From Haberlea rhodopensis (Eukaryota; Streptophyta; Magnoliopsida; Lamiales; Gesneriaceae), in assembly GCA_907163345.1 (NCBI GenBank), contig CAJQUN010001078.1:1-64000 (forward strand): a stretch of DNA of 64,000 nucleotides, given 5' to 3'. The position numbers were made by a program, and so were the translations under genes. Of the stretch, positions 53,348-64,000 are shown one piece after another (positions within the stretch are counted from its first letter, which is position 1; the number at the start of each line of letters is the position of its first letter). The notes under the pieces are model-generated. The model saw only the letters and a program-made list of their open reading frames with translations. It was not told the origin of the DNA and made no database searches.

Positions 53348-56236
53348 TGTAAGGCCCCGATACTAATTAATCCGGATTAACGATGATTAAGCAAACCCGG
53401 ATAATTAAAAGTGTAAACTTTAAATTAAGGTGTCCCGACTACGATGAGTCAACCAACTAGTGGAACATGTTTTAGTGCATGAGCATGTGCATGATCACAT
53501 GGCACTTGGAGAACACATGCCACTAATTAATTTAACTCATGTTTAATACATGATTTTGGACCATTGTTCTTGCAAGATAATGATGTATTGACATGTGGAT
53601 TCCAACATGCATCAAATAAATTAAAAAACATGCCCAAATGGCATAGGAAGCCACGCCTACCATGCAAGATTCAGATTTGGGGGTTGCTTTTTAGCTAGCA
53701 CTTCCTTTCTCTAATTCATAAAAAGTTTCCTCTTCCTTCTCTCATCCCCATTTTCGAAAATGCAGCCTTTCTTTCACCCCAAATTTCTTTTAAGTTTGTG
53801 AATGCATGTTACATGCAATTAAGGATTTAGAAGCTACAAGGCTAGGGAAGAAGAACCCATCAAGAATTTTCTGATTTGGAGCAAATTGGAAAAGTGAAAG
53901 CTTGGTTTGAGCTAGGTTGATGGTTTGTGCATCAAATCTTCAAGAGGAGTGAAGGTATAACACTTTTATTGATTTTTATATACCTTGGTGTTGTTTAAGG
54001 ATCGAAATTTATGAGTCTTGGCATGAGAATTGTAGATAACTTGCTGTCAAAAAGTGTGCCACAGATTTCAGCATGCATGTATCTGTCATTTCGAATTTTT
54101 GGTTTAGTTAAGTTTAAAATTTGAGGTTGGGATTCAAATACAAGTTGTATCTTGTTAGAATACCTTCGATTTGACAGTAAATTCGACTAATTTGGAATTC
54201 TGATGAAAAAGTTATGAACATTTTACCAATATATGTAAAATCTGGAAATTTAGTGCATGCGAGTTTTATGCATCGAGTTCTTCGAGTTTCTGGGTAAATT
54301 GGTTTCCGAATTTGATGTTGGTATTCAAATAAAAGTTGTAGATATATGTGTTTTAGTCCTGTGGTTAAAATTTGAGACAATTTGGACTTAACATGAATGA
54401 GTTATGATGTTTGTACCACAAGGTGCACAATCTGGAACATGCATGTAGGCGGGTTGCACATGCAGTGTGTGCTTGGTAAATCTGGGAAACATGTGCTACG
54501 ATTTTGACCTTGGTGTCTGAATAAAAGTTGTAAATCATTGAGTTATCTTGCATTATAAACTGGTCTCACATGATTTGGAGTTTATATGTGCAAGATATGC
54601 ACTTTTTACTAGAACTGCTCACTCTGTCAAAACAGAGTGTATAGGTATTTTCAACACTGCCATACTTTGTTTTGCATGTGCCTCTAGATGAGCGAACTAG
54701 CTTCTGGATTTCAAATATGAACTTTAGTACATTGAGGTTTTGTGATTTTCCCACTAGCCGCAAGTCATTTGGACATCATATGAATTTATTACGAATTTTA
54801 TACAAAAATGGGTCAGGCTGGAATTTGGTGAATTGTTCTGTTTTTCCAGCAGATTGTTCTTGGCCATTTTACCTAGGCTAAATGAACGAATTTGAAGATG
54901 AGTTGAACTGATGAAATGTTCATTTTTGAGTTAGCTTTGAAAATAAATTGGACCCATATGAGTTTATTAAGTATTGGACAAGTTATGAGCCGATCTCTAC
55001 AGTTGCCCAGACTGAAATTTAGAGAATTGGTTTTGGGTCTAAGTTTGAGTTTTATTTTGATAAGCTTAATGCTAGTATGTGACATTATGTTGTATTTGGA
55101 ACTATTATGACCAGGTTAATAGATTCCGTGGTTGATCTGAGAAGTCTCGGTAGATTAGCTTGGGTCGAGGTACGTTGAAATGAGTTTTATCATGACGTCT
55201 GGCAAAGACGTGTAATGATGCTAATGTATGGCCTTATATGTCATTATTTGATTTATATGACTTATTTGTCACTATATGATTCTTATGTGACTATATGACA
55301 TGATAAATGTCTTGGATTACATGATATGTGAAATTACATGATTTGTATATACTTTCACATGAGATTGCATGATATATTGAGTTGCATATGTCATTTGATG
55401 CATAAATGATTCATGGGCATATCATATTGATCTATCATTCCTTTGATATCCATGATTTGACTGAGTTGACTTACTCTGAGTGTCGGGTACGACGAGCATG
55501 ACGATGACAGGCAGTATAGGTAGTAACTGTAGTCACGTGCAGGTGCGACCGGACCTAGACACGAGGGCTGGATGCAGTAACGTACATAGGATGAGTTTTC
55601 CTAGCGCAATGTACGTATACTGTCACCCTCTGCTCGAGCTTTGATGATTTGATGATACCTTCCTTTGGACTCCGATTTTTGGTATCTTGATATTCGATTC
55701 CTTGTACCCATTCATACATCGCATTCATACATGGTATGCATTGCATGATACTTTGTCATTTGAAAATGATTTATTTATTTCTCGTACTGGGGTACTGACC
55801 CCCTTTGTGGGGGCTGTCATGTCTTTTGTTGTCCGGACATGACAGGCTTTACAGGAGGACATGGAGACGATGCTTACAGCGACGCATCGAGAGATACCAG
55901 AGCTCCTTGAGAGCGAGCTCAGGTTTATGTTTTATTTTGAGTCCCAGTAGTTGTTAGAATATTTTTAATTATGTTTTGAATTACCGGGGTATGCCCCGAG
56001 TATCTGTATTTTAAGTATTCTACTACTGGTTGATTTATACTTGATATGGATGTTATGCTCAACGTGTTAAATTGGAAACTGGAATTACGTATTTTCAGTA
56101 TCACTATATATGTATCACCTAAAAGCGAAAATTTTTTAGGGCCATTTGATAAGACCTTTGAAATAAATCTTCCGCTGTTTACGCAAATTAATCATTATGT
56201 GTTAATTAAACACCACATTAGGATCGGGCCCTCACA
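53348..56236 (+). repeat. Element I 3' LTR
   Basis: A 2889-bp copy of 46035-48922, ending GGGCCCTCACA, followed by the TATGG duplication and segment K. Confidence 0.95.
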
Positions 56237-56645
56237 TATGGTAAGATGCCATACAATATTTATGATGTGGTAAGATGCCACAGGATAAGATGCCCATATG
56301 GTAAGATGCCATACGATATTTATGATGTGGTAAGATGCCACAGGGTAAGATGCCCATATGGTAAGATGCCATACGATATTTATGATGTGGTAAGATGCCA
56401 CAGGGTAAGATGCTCATATGGTAAGATGCCATACGATATTTATGATGTGGTAAGATGCCACAGGGTAAGATGCCCATATGGTAAGATGCCATACGATATT
56501 TATGATGTGGTAAGATGCCACAAGGTAAGATGCCCATATGGTAAGATGCCATACGATATTTATGATGTGGTAAGATGCCACAGGGTAAGATGCCCATATG
56601 GTAAGATGCCATACGATGTTTATGATGTGGTAAGATGCCATATAA
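56237..56645 (+). repeat. 60-bp GGTAAGATGCC minisatellite in K, seven copies
   Basis: Near-perfect 60-bp units with three GGTAAGATGCC cores each: one before ATACGATATTTATGATGT, one before ACAG and one before CATATG. Copies differ by one to three bases. It is homologous to 33690-33955 in G, and a single copy is in LTR E near 10914. Confidence 0.95.
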
Positions 56646-56769
56646 GGTTATGAAATTAATCAATTACGTTAAGATCTAATGATTACGTGCATGAATATTT
56701 GAAACAGGGACAACAAAGTAGGTTAATGTGTTTAACCAGGAAGTACATTTATTTAATTATGTACCTTTT

Positions 56770-57290
56770 CTATGATGATGGGCGATGATTCATGCCGCCA
56801 GACACATCTATAGTGATGATGTATTCCACTGTGTCGACGATGATGATTCATTTCTTGACACGGATGATAGCGATGATGTATTCCGCTGTGTCGATGATGA
56901 TGATTCATTTCTTTATGATGACACGGATGATAGCGATGATGTATTCCGCTGTGTCGATGATGATGATTCATTTCTTTATGATGACACGATGATAGCGATG
57001 ATGTATTCCGTTGTGTCGATGATGATGATTCATTTCTTTATGATGACACGGAGGATAGCGATGATGTATTCCGCTGTGTCGATGATGATGATTCATTTCT
57101 TTATGATGACACAGATGATAGAGATGATGTATTCCGCTGTGTCGATGATGATGATTCATTTCTTTATGATGACACGGATGATAGCGATGATGTATTCCGC
57201 TGTGTCGATGATTATGATTCATTCTTCTATGATGATGGGCGATGATTCATACCGCCAGACACATGTATAGCGATGAGGCATTCCGCTGTG
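56770..57290 (+). repeat. 63-bp GATGAT minisatellite in K
   Basis: About seven units of 63 bp. Each has TGATGACACGGATGATAG, CGATGATGTATTCCGCTG and TGTCGATGATGATG. Because 63 is a multiple of three it stays open in several frames and gives Asp-rich peptide repeats, which I do not consider a gene. Confidence 0.92.
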
Positions 57291-57449
57291 TCGGTTGATG
57301 ATGGTTCACGCCGTTGGGCATATGTATATGATGATTTACGATGACTCATTCTTCTATGATGATTGACGATGATTCGTGCCGCCGGATATGTTAATAGCGA
57401 TGCCTCGTTCCGCTATTATGTGGACGATGATTCATGCTCAGGTATATAG

Positions 57450-58740
57450 TGTGATATCCCCGAAATGATTATGTGATTTTAATCATTAATTTAAATTATG
57501 ATAATTTGGGTGTTAATTCATGGGATTGAATTAATATTATTGAGGAGATACATTTCAGGGTGCATGTGATATATGTTGGGATTTTGGGGTCGTGGCATGT
57601 TTATTTGGGGTGTGTGTTATTTGTTTTGGTGAAGCATGTTTAAATGGAAATTGAAGTATTTTATTGAGAAAATACTATAAATATCATGTGAGGATATTTT
57701 AATACATCGTGCTAAATACCGGGACCAAAACATAACACATCATACCACCCAACACCCAACCACCCCCCCCAACCCATACCAATCAACTGTGCCTAAGCTT
57801 ACTATCCACCCCACTTGGCACAATCATTCAGCCTTCTCCTCCATTTCCAAATCTCGAGCTTTCTCTCCCAAATAACCTCCAGCACCTGCTGAACAAAACC
57901 GTGAGGAGCCTTGCCATTTTCATTCCTTGGAAGCCTCTCAAAAATCGGAGCAAAGTAGGGTGAGAAACCATGCTCTGTTTTTTATTTAAGCTTGTTAAGT
58001 TCTTACTTTTAAGTGATGTGATTTTGGCATGTTAGCTTAGGTTTCTTAAAACCTTCGATTTAAATGCTTACATGGTGTTATTATGAAGCTCTCAGTATTT
58101 TTCCTTGAGCATGTTACATGTTTTATGTGAAGGATTAAAGCATGTGAAATAGGGTGTTCGAAAATCTGGGTAGATATTTGCCCTGTTTTTCTGGAAAATG
58201 TAGATTGGGAGTGATTTTGAGGAGGTGATATCATGCATGTTAGTTGGTTTTTTTGGTGAACCCTCGATTTGAGTACATGCATGGTAGTTTTGTAAAGCCC
58301 AGGACGTTTTTGTTCAAGCATGCTTTATGATATATGTTGTAGTTTTAATAGCATGAAATGAGGTGCTCAAGAAATCTGGTAATGAAATATGTTGTTCTGT
58401 TTCCGGAAAAGTTGATTGAGTACTTGTGTAAATGGACGACGTTTATGCATGTGGATTTATGTTTGGGGTGTAAATTTGACATGAATACACTCAGGGTAGT
58501 GTATTGTAACTGCTAGCATGTTGGTTTGGCATGTTGTATGTCTTACATGTTAGATTGAGGGGCTTAAATATCGGTGTTAGAGAATTCTGGAAAAACCTGG
58601 GTTGAAACAGAGCGACCGATCGATCGGTGAAGAACACCGATCATCGGCAAAAGCCGTAGCTTTTTTAATAAATTCGAAAAGTTCACCGATCGATCGGTGA
58701 TAAGGTCCGATCGATCGGTAGTGCCTTTTTTTTTTAAATG
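57450..58740 (+). repeat. LTR L fragment (A/B-like family)
   Basis: It starts TGTGATATCCCCGAAATGA like the B LTR. It has TTTCAGGGTGCATGTG as in A and B, a CT-rich part near 57830-57860, and a palindrome cluster near 58613-58719. It then passes into the satellite at about 58745 where the rest of an LTR would be expected. No end or duplication could be found. No gene is seen in it. Confidence 0.7.
58613..58719. repeat. CCGATCGATCGG palindrome cluster, LTR L
   Basis: Three to four copies of CCGATCGATCGG, or near copies, in about 105 bp, with CCG ends in place of GCG. Confidence 0.88.
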
Positions 58741-58744
58741 TGGA

Positions 58745-59537
58745 ATTTGTTTCAATTTGGTTTTCAAAAAGCCGTAAGAATTTTCACTGGGTTTTAATGT
58801 TTTCCTAGAAGAAAAAAATTATACGGCCTCTCTGATGTCCGCCCGGGATGATTTCTGAAAGTCCAAAGTCATAACGGTGTAAATAGAACATTTTGGCTTT
58901 GGCAAATTCAAATTTTAAGTTTTCTAAAAGGCGTAAGAATTTTTCACTCGGTTTAACGGTTTTCCTCGAAGAAAAAAATTATCCGCCCTCTCTGATGTCA
59001 GCCCGGGCTGATTTCTGAAAGTCAAAAGTCATAACGGTGTAAATGTAACATATTGGCTTTGGCGGATTCCAGTTTTGAGTTTTCAAAAAGCCGTAAGAAT
59101 TTTTCACTCGGTTTTATTGTTTTCTTAGAAGAAAAAAAGTTATACGGCCTCTATGATGTCAGACCGGGCTGATTTCGGAAAGTCAAAAGTCATAACGGTG
59201 TAAATGTAACATATTGGCTTAGGCAGATTCCAATTTTGAGTTTTCAAAAAGGCGTAAGATTTTTTAACTAGGTTTTATGGTTTTCCAAGAAGAAAAAATA
59301 TTATACGGCATCTACGATGTCAGCCCAAGCTGATTTCTGAAAGTTAAAAGTCATAAACGCTATAAATGTAACAATTTGCATTGGCGGATTCCAATTTATA
59401 GTTTTCAAAAAGCTGTAAGAATTTTTCATTCGGTTTTATGGTTTTCGTAGAAGAAAAAAATTATAAGATCTCTCTGATGTCAGCCCGGGCTGATTTCTGA
59501 AAGTCAAAAGTCATAACCGTTTAAATGTAACATATTG
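58745..59537 (+). repeat. 160-bp satellite, plus orientation, five monomers
   Basis: Monomers start with TTTTCAAAAAGCCGTAAGAA at about 58760, 58920, 59080, 59240 and 59401, a 160-bp period. The units contain a GCCCGGGC palindrome, TCAAAAGTCATAACGGTGTA and AATGTAACATATTGG. The next monomer is cut at ACATATTG by LTR M. Confidence 0.92.
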
Positions 59538-60547
59538 TGTGATGACCAGGGATTATAGGTGTTAATCCCGTAGTGTTAATAATCCCTAAAGTGGTTTTAC
59601 GTGGCGATTTGGAGTTTAATCGAGGTGTTGGGCCTTCTGGGCTCGTTTATTTGGGTAGTTGGGATCGTTGGATCCAGAGGTTGAGATTGTATTCTCATTT
59701 GGGTGAAAAACCTAAGAGTTGGGTTTTTGTTGTGTCTCGGGATCTCGGGTGCTGTGTGAGCACCGGTAGGGGATTTTGGAGTTAGAGAGAGAGTTTTTGA
59801 AAACAGATGATTTTTAATGAATCATGATGTATTTGTGGGGCTATTAATTTTTCGGGGTATTTTTGCTATAAATACCAATTGAACCCAAAATTTTAGAATT
59901 AATTTCATTTCAGCCCTTACATTCTCTCTCTCTCCCCGCCGCGCCCCTTTTCCCGTCTGCCCCTGCCTCCGCGCGCAAAAGCTGTGCGCCCGCCGCCGTC
60001 CGGCCGCCGTTCGGCGCATGCGACCTACCACCGGCTTCGTCTCGTCGAGGCGCATCTATCCGCTACGTCAATTCGAAGTTTGGTCGCCTTTCTCGTTCGG
60101 ATTTTTGCAGAATGCGTCGATCCCCAAAAGTTAGGGTTCTTCGATTTTCGTCCGATTTCTTCCGATTTTCGATTGGGTAACCTCCCTTACCTCTTTTTCG
60201 TCATTTTCGTGTATTTCCCTGCCATTATTGTGTTCGAATTTGATGAATTATAAGGGTTCGAATTTAAGGACTTGTTTGGGTTCGAATTTAAAGGTTTTGA
60301 GTTCGAAAATTGGGGGTTTTTTGCAAGGGGTGTTGATTCTTGCTTGGATAGCTTAATTCACATTTTAGATGAATTATGGTATTTATTTGGGTTCGATTTG
60401 TGAGATAAGGGTTCGAAATTTGTAGGGTGTTCTTGAACAATTTTCGATATTGTCTCATTTATTTCCCTCCCTGCATGTACCCTGCCCCGGGTCTTTTAAG
60501 AGGTTAATTGTCGTGTGTTGACAATATTTTGAGGGTTATAGGTGTGC
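59538..60547 (+). repeat. LTR M (family D), 3' truncated
   Basis: It starts TGTGATGACC inside a satellite monomer and follows LTR D and G: TATA box at 59867, CT-rich leader near 59920-59970, GTAACC donor-like site at 60177, TTGTCGTGTGTTGACAATA near 60508. It stops matching D at about 60547 (GGTGTGC), where the satellite begins in inverted orientation. About half of the LTR is missing. No gene is seen in it. Confidence 0.85.
59867..59874 (+). promoter_or_regulatory. TATA box of LTR M
   Basis: TATAAATA after GGGGTATTTTTGC, as in D and G. Confidence 0.7.
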
Positions 60548-63500
60548 ATTTTCTTATAAGAAAACCCAAAAACCGAGTGAAAAATTCTTACGGCTTTTTG
60601 AAAACTCAAAATCGGAATCCGCCAAAGCCAATATGTTACATTTACACCGTTATGACTTGTGACATTTAGAAATCATCCCGGACTGACATCAGAGAGGCCG
60701 TATAATTTTTTTTCTTCTAGGAAAACCCTAAAACCGTGTGAAAAATTCTTACGGCTTTTTGAAAAAATAAAATTGGAATCTGCCAAAGCCAATATGTTAC
60801 ATTTACACCGTTATAACTTTTGACATTAACAAATCAGCCCGTGCTGACATCAGAGAGGCCGTATAATTTTTTTTTTCTAAGAAAACCCTAAAACCGAGTG
60901 AAAAATTCTTACGGCTTTTGGAAAACTCAAAATTGGAATCTGCCAAAGCCAATATGTTACATTTACACCGTTATGACTTTTGACATTAACAAATCAGCCC
61001 GTGCTGACATCAGAGAGGCCGTATAATTTTTTTTCATCTAGGAAAACCCTAAAACTGATTGAAAAATTCTTACGACTTTTTGAAAACTCAAAATTGAAAT
61101 CAGCCAAAGCCAAAATGTTCTATTTACACCGTTATGACTTTTGACTTTCAGAAATCATCCCGAGCTGACATAAGAGAGTCCGTATAATTTTTTTTCTTCT
61201 AGGAAAACCATAAAACCGAGTTAAATTTTTTACGGTTTTTTGAAAACTTGAAATTGGAATCCGTCAAAGCCAATATAGTACATTTACACCGTTATGACTT
61301 TTGACATTCAGAAATCTGCCCGGGCTGACATTAGAGAGGCCGTATAATTTTTTTCTTCTACGAAAACCCTAAAACCGAGTGATAAATTCTTACGGCTTTT
61401 TGAAAACTCAAAATTGGAATCCGCCAAAACCAATATGTTACATTTACACCGTTATGACTTTTGAATTTCAGAAATCTGCCCGGGCTGACATCATTGAGGG
61501 CGTATAATTTTTTTTCTTCGAGGAAAATCGTTAAACCGAGTGAAAAATTCTTACGGCTTTTTGAAAACTCAAAATTGGAATCCGCCAAAGCCAATAGTTA
61601 CATTTACACCGTTACGACTTTTGACTTTCAGAAATCAGCCTGGGCTGACATCAGAGAGGCCGTATAATTTTTTTTCTTCTAGGAAAACCCTAAAACCGAG
61701 TGAAAAATTCTTACGGCTTTTTGAAAACTCAAAATTGGAATCCGCCAAAGCCAATATGTTACATTTACACCATTATGAGTTTTGACTTTTAGAAATCAGC
61801 CCAGGCTAACATCAGAGCGGTCGTATAACTTTTTTTTCTTGGAAAACCCTAAAACCTAGTGAAAATTTCCTACCACTTTTTGAAAACACAAAATTGCAAT
61901 CTGCCAAAGCCAATATGTTACATTTACACCGTTATGACTTTTGACTTTCAGAAATCAGCCAGAGCTGAAATCAGAGAGCCCGTATAATTTTTTTTCTTAT
62001 AAGAAAACCCAAAAACCGAGTGAAAAATTCTTACGGCTTTTTGAAAACTCAAAATTGGAATCCGCGAAAGCCAATATGTTACATTTACACCGTTATGACT
62101 TTTGACATTTAGAAATCAAACCAGGCTGACATCAGAGAGGTCGTATAATTTTTTTTCTTCAAGGAAAACCCTAAAACCGAGTGAAAAATTCTTACGACTT
62201 TTTGAAAACACAAAATTGGAATCTGCCAAAGCTAATATGTAACATTTACACCGTTATGACTTTTGACTTTCAGAAATCAGCCTGGGCTGACATCAGAGAG
62301 GCCGTATAATTTTTTTTCATCTAGGAAACCCTAAAACCGAGTGAAAAATTCTTACGGCTTTTTGAAAACTCAAAATCGGAATCCGCCAAAGCCAATATGT
62401 TACATTTACACCATTATGAGTTGTGACATTTAGAAATCATCCCGGACTGACATCAGAGAGGCCGTATAATTTTTTTTCTTCTAGGAAAACCCTAAAACCG
62501 TGTGAAAAATTCTTACGGCTTTTTGAAAACACAAATTGGAATCTGCCAAAGCAAGTATGTAACATTTACACCGTTATGACTTTTGACTTTCAGGAATTAG
62601 CCTGGGCTGACATCAGAGAGGCCGTATAATTTTTTTCTTCTAGGAAAACCCTAAAACCGAGTGAAAAATTATTACGGCTTTTTGAAAAAACAAATTGGAA
62701 TCTGCCAAAGCCAATATGTTACATTTACACCGTTATAACTTTTGACATTAACAAATCAGCCCGTGCTGACATCAGAGTGGCCGTATAATTTTTTTTTTCT
62801 AAGAAAACCCTAAAACCGAGTGAAAAATTCTTACGGCTTTTGGAAAACTCAAAATTGAAATCTGCCAAAGCCAATATGTTACATTTACACCGTTATGACT
62901 TTTGACATTAACAAATCAGCCCGTGCTGACATCAGAGAGGCCGTATAATTTTTTTTTCATCTAGGAAAACCCTAAAACTGATTGAAAAATTCTTACGACT
63001 TTTTGAAAACTCAAAATTGAAATCAGCCAAAGCCAAAATGTTCTATTTACACCGTTATGACTTTTGACTTTCAGAAATCATCCCGGGCTGACATAAGAGA
63101 GTCCGTATAATTTTTTTTCTTCTTGGAAAACCCTAAAACCGAGTTAAAATTTTTACGGTTTTTTGAAAACTTGAAATTGGAATCCGCCAAAGCCAATATG
63201 TTACATTTACACCGTTATGACTTTTGACATTCAAAAATCTGCCCGGGCTGACATCAGAGAGGCCGTATAATTTTTTTCTTCTACGAAAACCCTAAAACCG
63301 AGTGATAAATTCTTACGGCTTTTTGAAAACTCAAAATTGGAATCCGCCAAAACCAATATGTTACATTTACACCGTTATGACTTTTGACTTTCAGAAATCT
63401 GCCCGGGCTGACATCAGTGAGGGCGTATAATTTTTTTTCTTCGAGGAAAATCGTTAAACCGAGTGAAAAATTCTTACGGCTTTTTGAAAACTCAAAATTG

Positions 63501-64000
63501 GAATCCGCCAAAGCCAATAGTTACATTTACACTGTTACGACTTTTGACTTTCAGAAATCAGCCTGGGCTGACATCAGAGAGGCCGTTTAATTTTTTTTCT
63601 TCTAGGAAAACCCTAAAACCGAGTGAAAAATTCTTACGGGTTTTTGAAAACTCAAAATTGGAATCCGCCAAAGCCAATATGTTACATTTACACCATTATC
63701 AGTTTTGATTTTTAGAAATCAGCCCAGGCTAACATCAGAGCGGTCGTATAACTTTTTTTTCTTAGAAAACCCTAAAACCTAGTAAAAATTTCTTACCACT
63801 TTTTGAAAACTCCAAATTGCAATTTGCCAAAGCCAATATGTTACATTTACACCGTTATGACTTTTGACTTTCAGAAATCAGCCAGAGCTGAAATCAGAGA
63901 GCCCGTATAATTTTTTTTCTTATAAGAAAACCCAAAAACCGAGTGAAAAATTCTTACGGCTTTTTGAAAACTCAAAATTGGAATCCGCCAAAGCCAATAT
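60548..64000 (-). repeat. 160-bp satellite, inverted orientation, about 21 monomers to window end
   Basis: ATATGTTACATTTACACCG recurs every 159-162 bp from 60632 to the window end. It is the reverse complement of the 58745-59537 repeat. Sites specific to one monomer recur after about 1923 bp, twelve monomers: AAAATGTTCTATTT at about 61113 and 63036; CCAATAGTTACATT at 61591 and 63514; CAGAGCTGAAATCAG near 61960 and 63883. So there is a higher-order unit of about 1.92 kb. Short frames here simply follow the repeat. No gene is seen. Confidence 0.93.

Larger units (their letters stand above)
46035..56236 (+). mobile_element. Element I: Ty3/Gypsy element with young LTRs and decayed pol
   Basis: 10.2 kb. 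LTRs 46035-48922 and 53348-56236 (2888 and 2889 bp) differ at about seven or eight sites by eye. PBS 48926-48937, polypurine tract 53334-53347, TATGG duplications. The interior shows a complete but heavily mutated pol. The contrast between young LTRs and old coding damage points to mobilisation by another element. Confidence 0.94.
45979..57449 (+). other. Segment K: LTR-like minisatellite block, interrupted by element I
   Basis: K consists of 45979-46034 and 56242-57449. It starts inside the right arm of a GTACGT repeat (GACGTACGGGCATCCCAACGG), then GTAACATG, the 60-bp GGTAAGATGCC array, GAAACAGGGACAAC near 56701, and a 63-bp GATGAT array. The order resembles the interior of element G. Since it follows an LTR H end and a broken primer-binding site, it may be the interior of a G-like element with a deletion. 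It could also be a separate LTR fragment. No gene is seen. Confidence 0.55.

Noticed and set aside
56785..57270. Open frame of 161 codons rich in Asp repeats in K
   Set aside because: It is explained by the 63-bp tandem repeat, a multiple of three. Several frames and both strands are open in the same way.
61358..63708. Short open frames of 68-81 codons in the satellite
   Set aside because: The same peptide recurs with the 160-bp period and breaks at single-base differences. It is repeat sequence, not coding.

Overview
The window is plant nuclear heterochromatin built almost entirely from nested LTR retrotransposons, followed by a tandem satellite. I found no host gene, rRNA, tRNA gene or CRISPR array. 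The protein-coding elements are Ty3/Gypsy chromoviruses: gag with two zinc knuckles, then protease, reverse transcriptase, RNase H, integrase and a C-terminal chromodomain-like segment. They use a primer-binding site, TGGTATCAGAGC, that matches plant initiator-Met tRNA. Order and chromodomain suggest the Tekay/Del group. A flowering plant is the most likely source; the species cannot be told from this sequence.

Layout. Element B, whose 5' end lies left of the window, runs from base 1 to 45680 and is the host of the main nest. It is cut by four insertions: A (218-9266, complete), E (9564-12184, solo LTR), D (12811-24459, solo LTR) and F (28136-44433, complete, minus strand). C (14437-23477, complete) sits inside D, and G (30255-37855, two LTRs but no coding region) sits inside F. 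B itself lies in an older D-family LTR, H, of which 45681-45968 is visible. H is followed by a minisatellite-rich segment K (45979-57449) that is cut by element I (46035-56236, near-identical LTRs but a ruined pol). Then come an LTR fragment L (57450 to about 58740), five monomers of a 160-bp satellite, a truncated D-family LTR M (59538 to about 60547), and the same satellite in inverted orientation to the window end. Seven insertions (A, C, D, E, F, G, I) have perfect 5-bp target-site duplications, so the order of events can be read: the H/K background first; B and I next; A, E, D and F into B; then C into D and G into F.

Four LTR families occur: A/B/C (starts TGTGACATCCCC or TGTGATATCCCC, about 2.05-2.13 kb), E/F (TGTGATGCCCC, 1.96-2.6 kb), D/G/H/M (TGTGATGACC, 2.0-2.6 kb) and I (TGTAAGGCCCC, 2.9 kb). 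Although largely unalike, they share a plan: splice-like donor and acceptor sites, a GTACGT...ACGTAC inverted repeat at a donor-like site, family-specific minisatellites, a GGACAACC/GGTTGTCC stem, and a hairpin just before the polypurine tract. The A, B, C, E, F and L LTRs also carry clusters of the palindrome GCGATCGATCGC or close variants. The G LTR lacks exactly the GT-AG interval present in D, which looks like reverse transcription of a spliced transcript. A splice-acceptor-like site also abuts the gag start codon in A, C and F. I think this conserved 5' splicing and structure module is the most interesting feature of the window.

Mobility. F has an open gag-pol interrupted only by G and is the best candidate for a recently autonomous copy. 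A and C have nearly complete pol frames but frameshifted gag or protease. G and I have nearly identical LTRs without usable coding capacity, so they were probably moved by proteins supplied by relatives. Differences between LTR pairs were counted by eye and are approximate.
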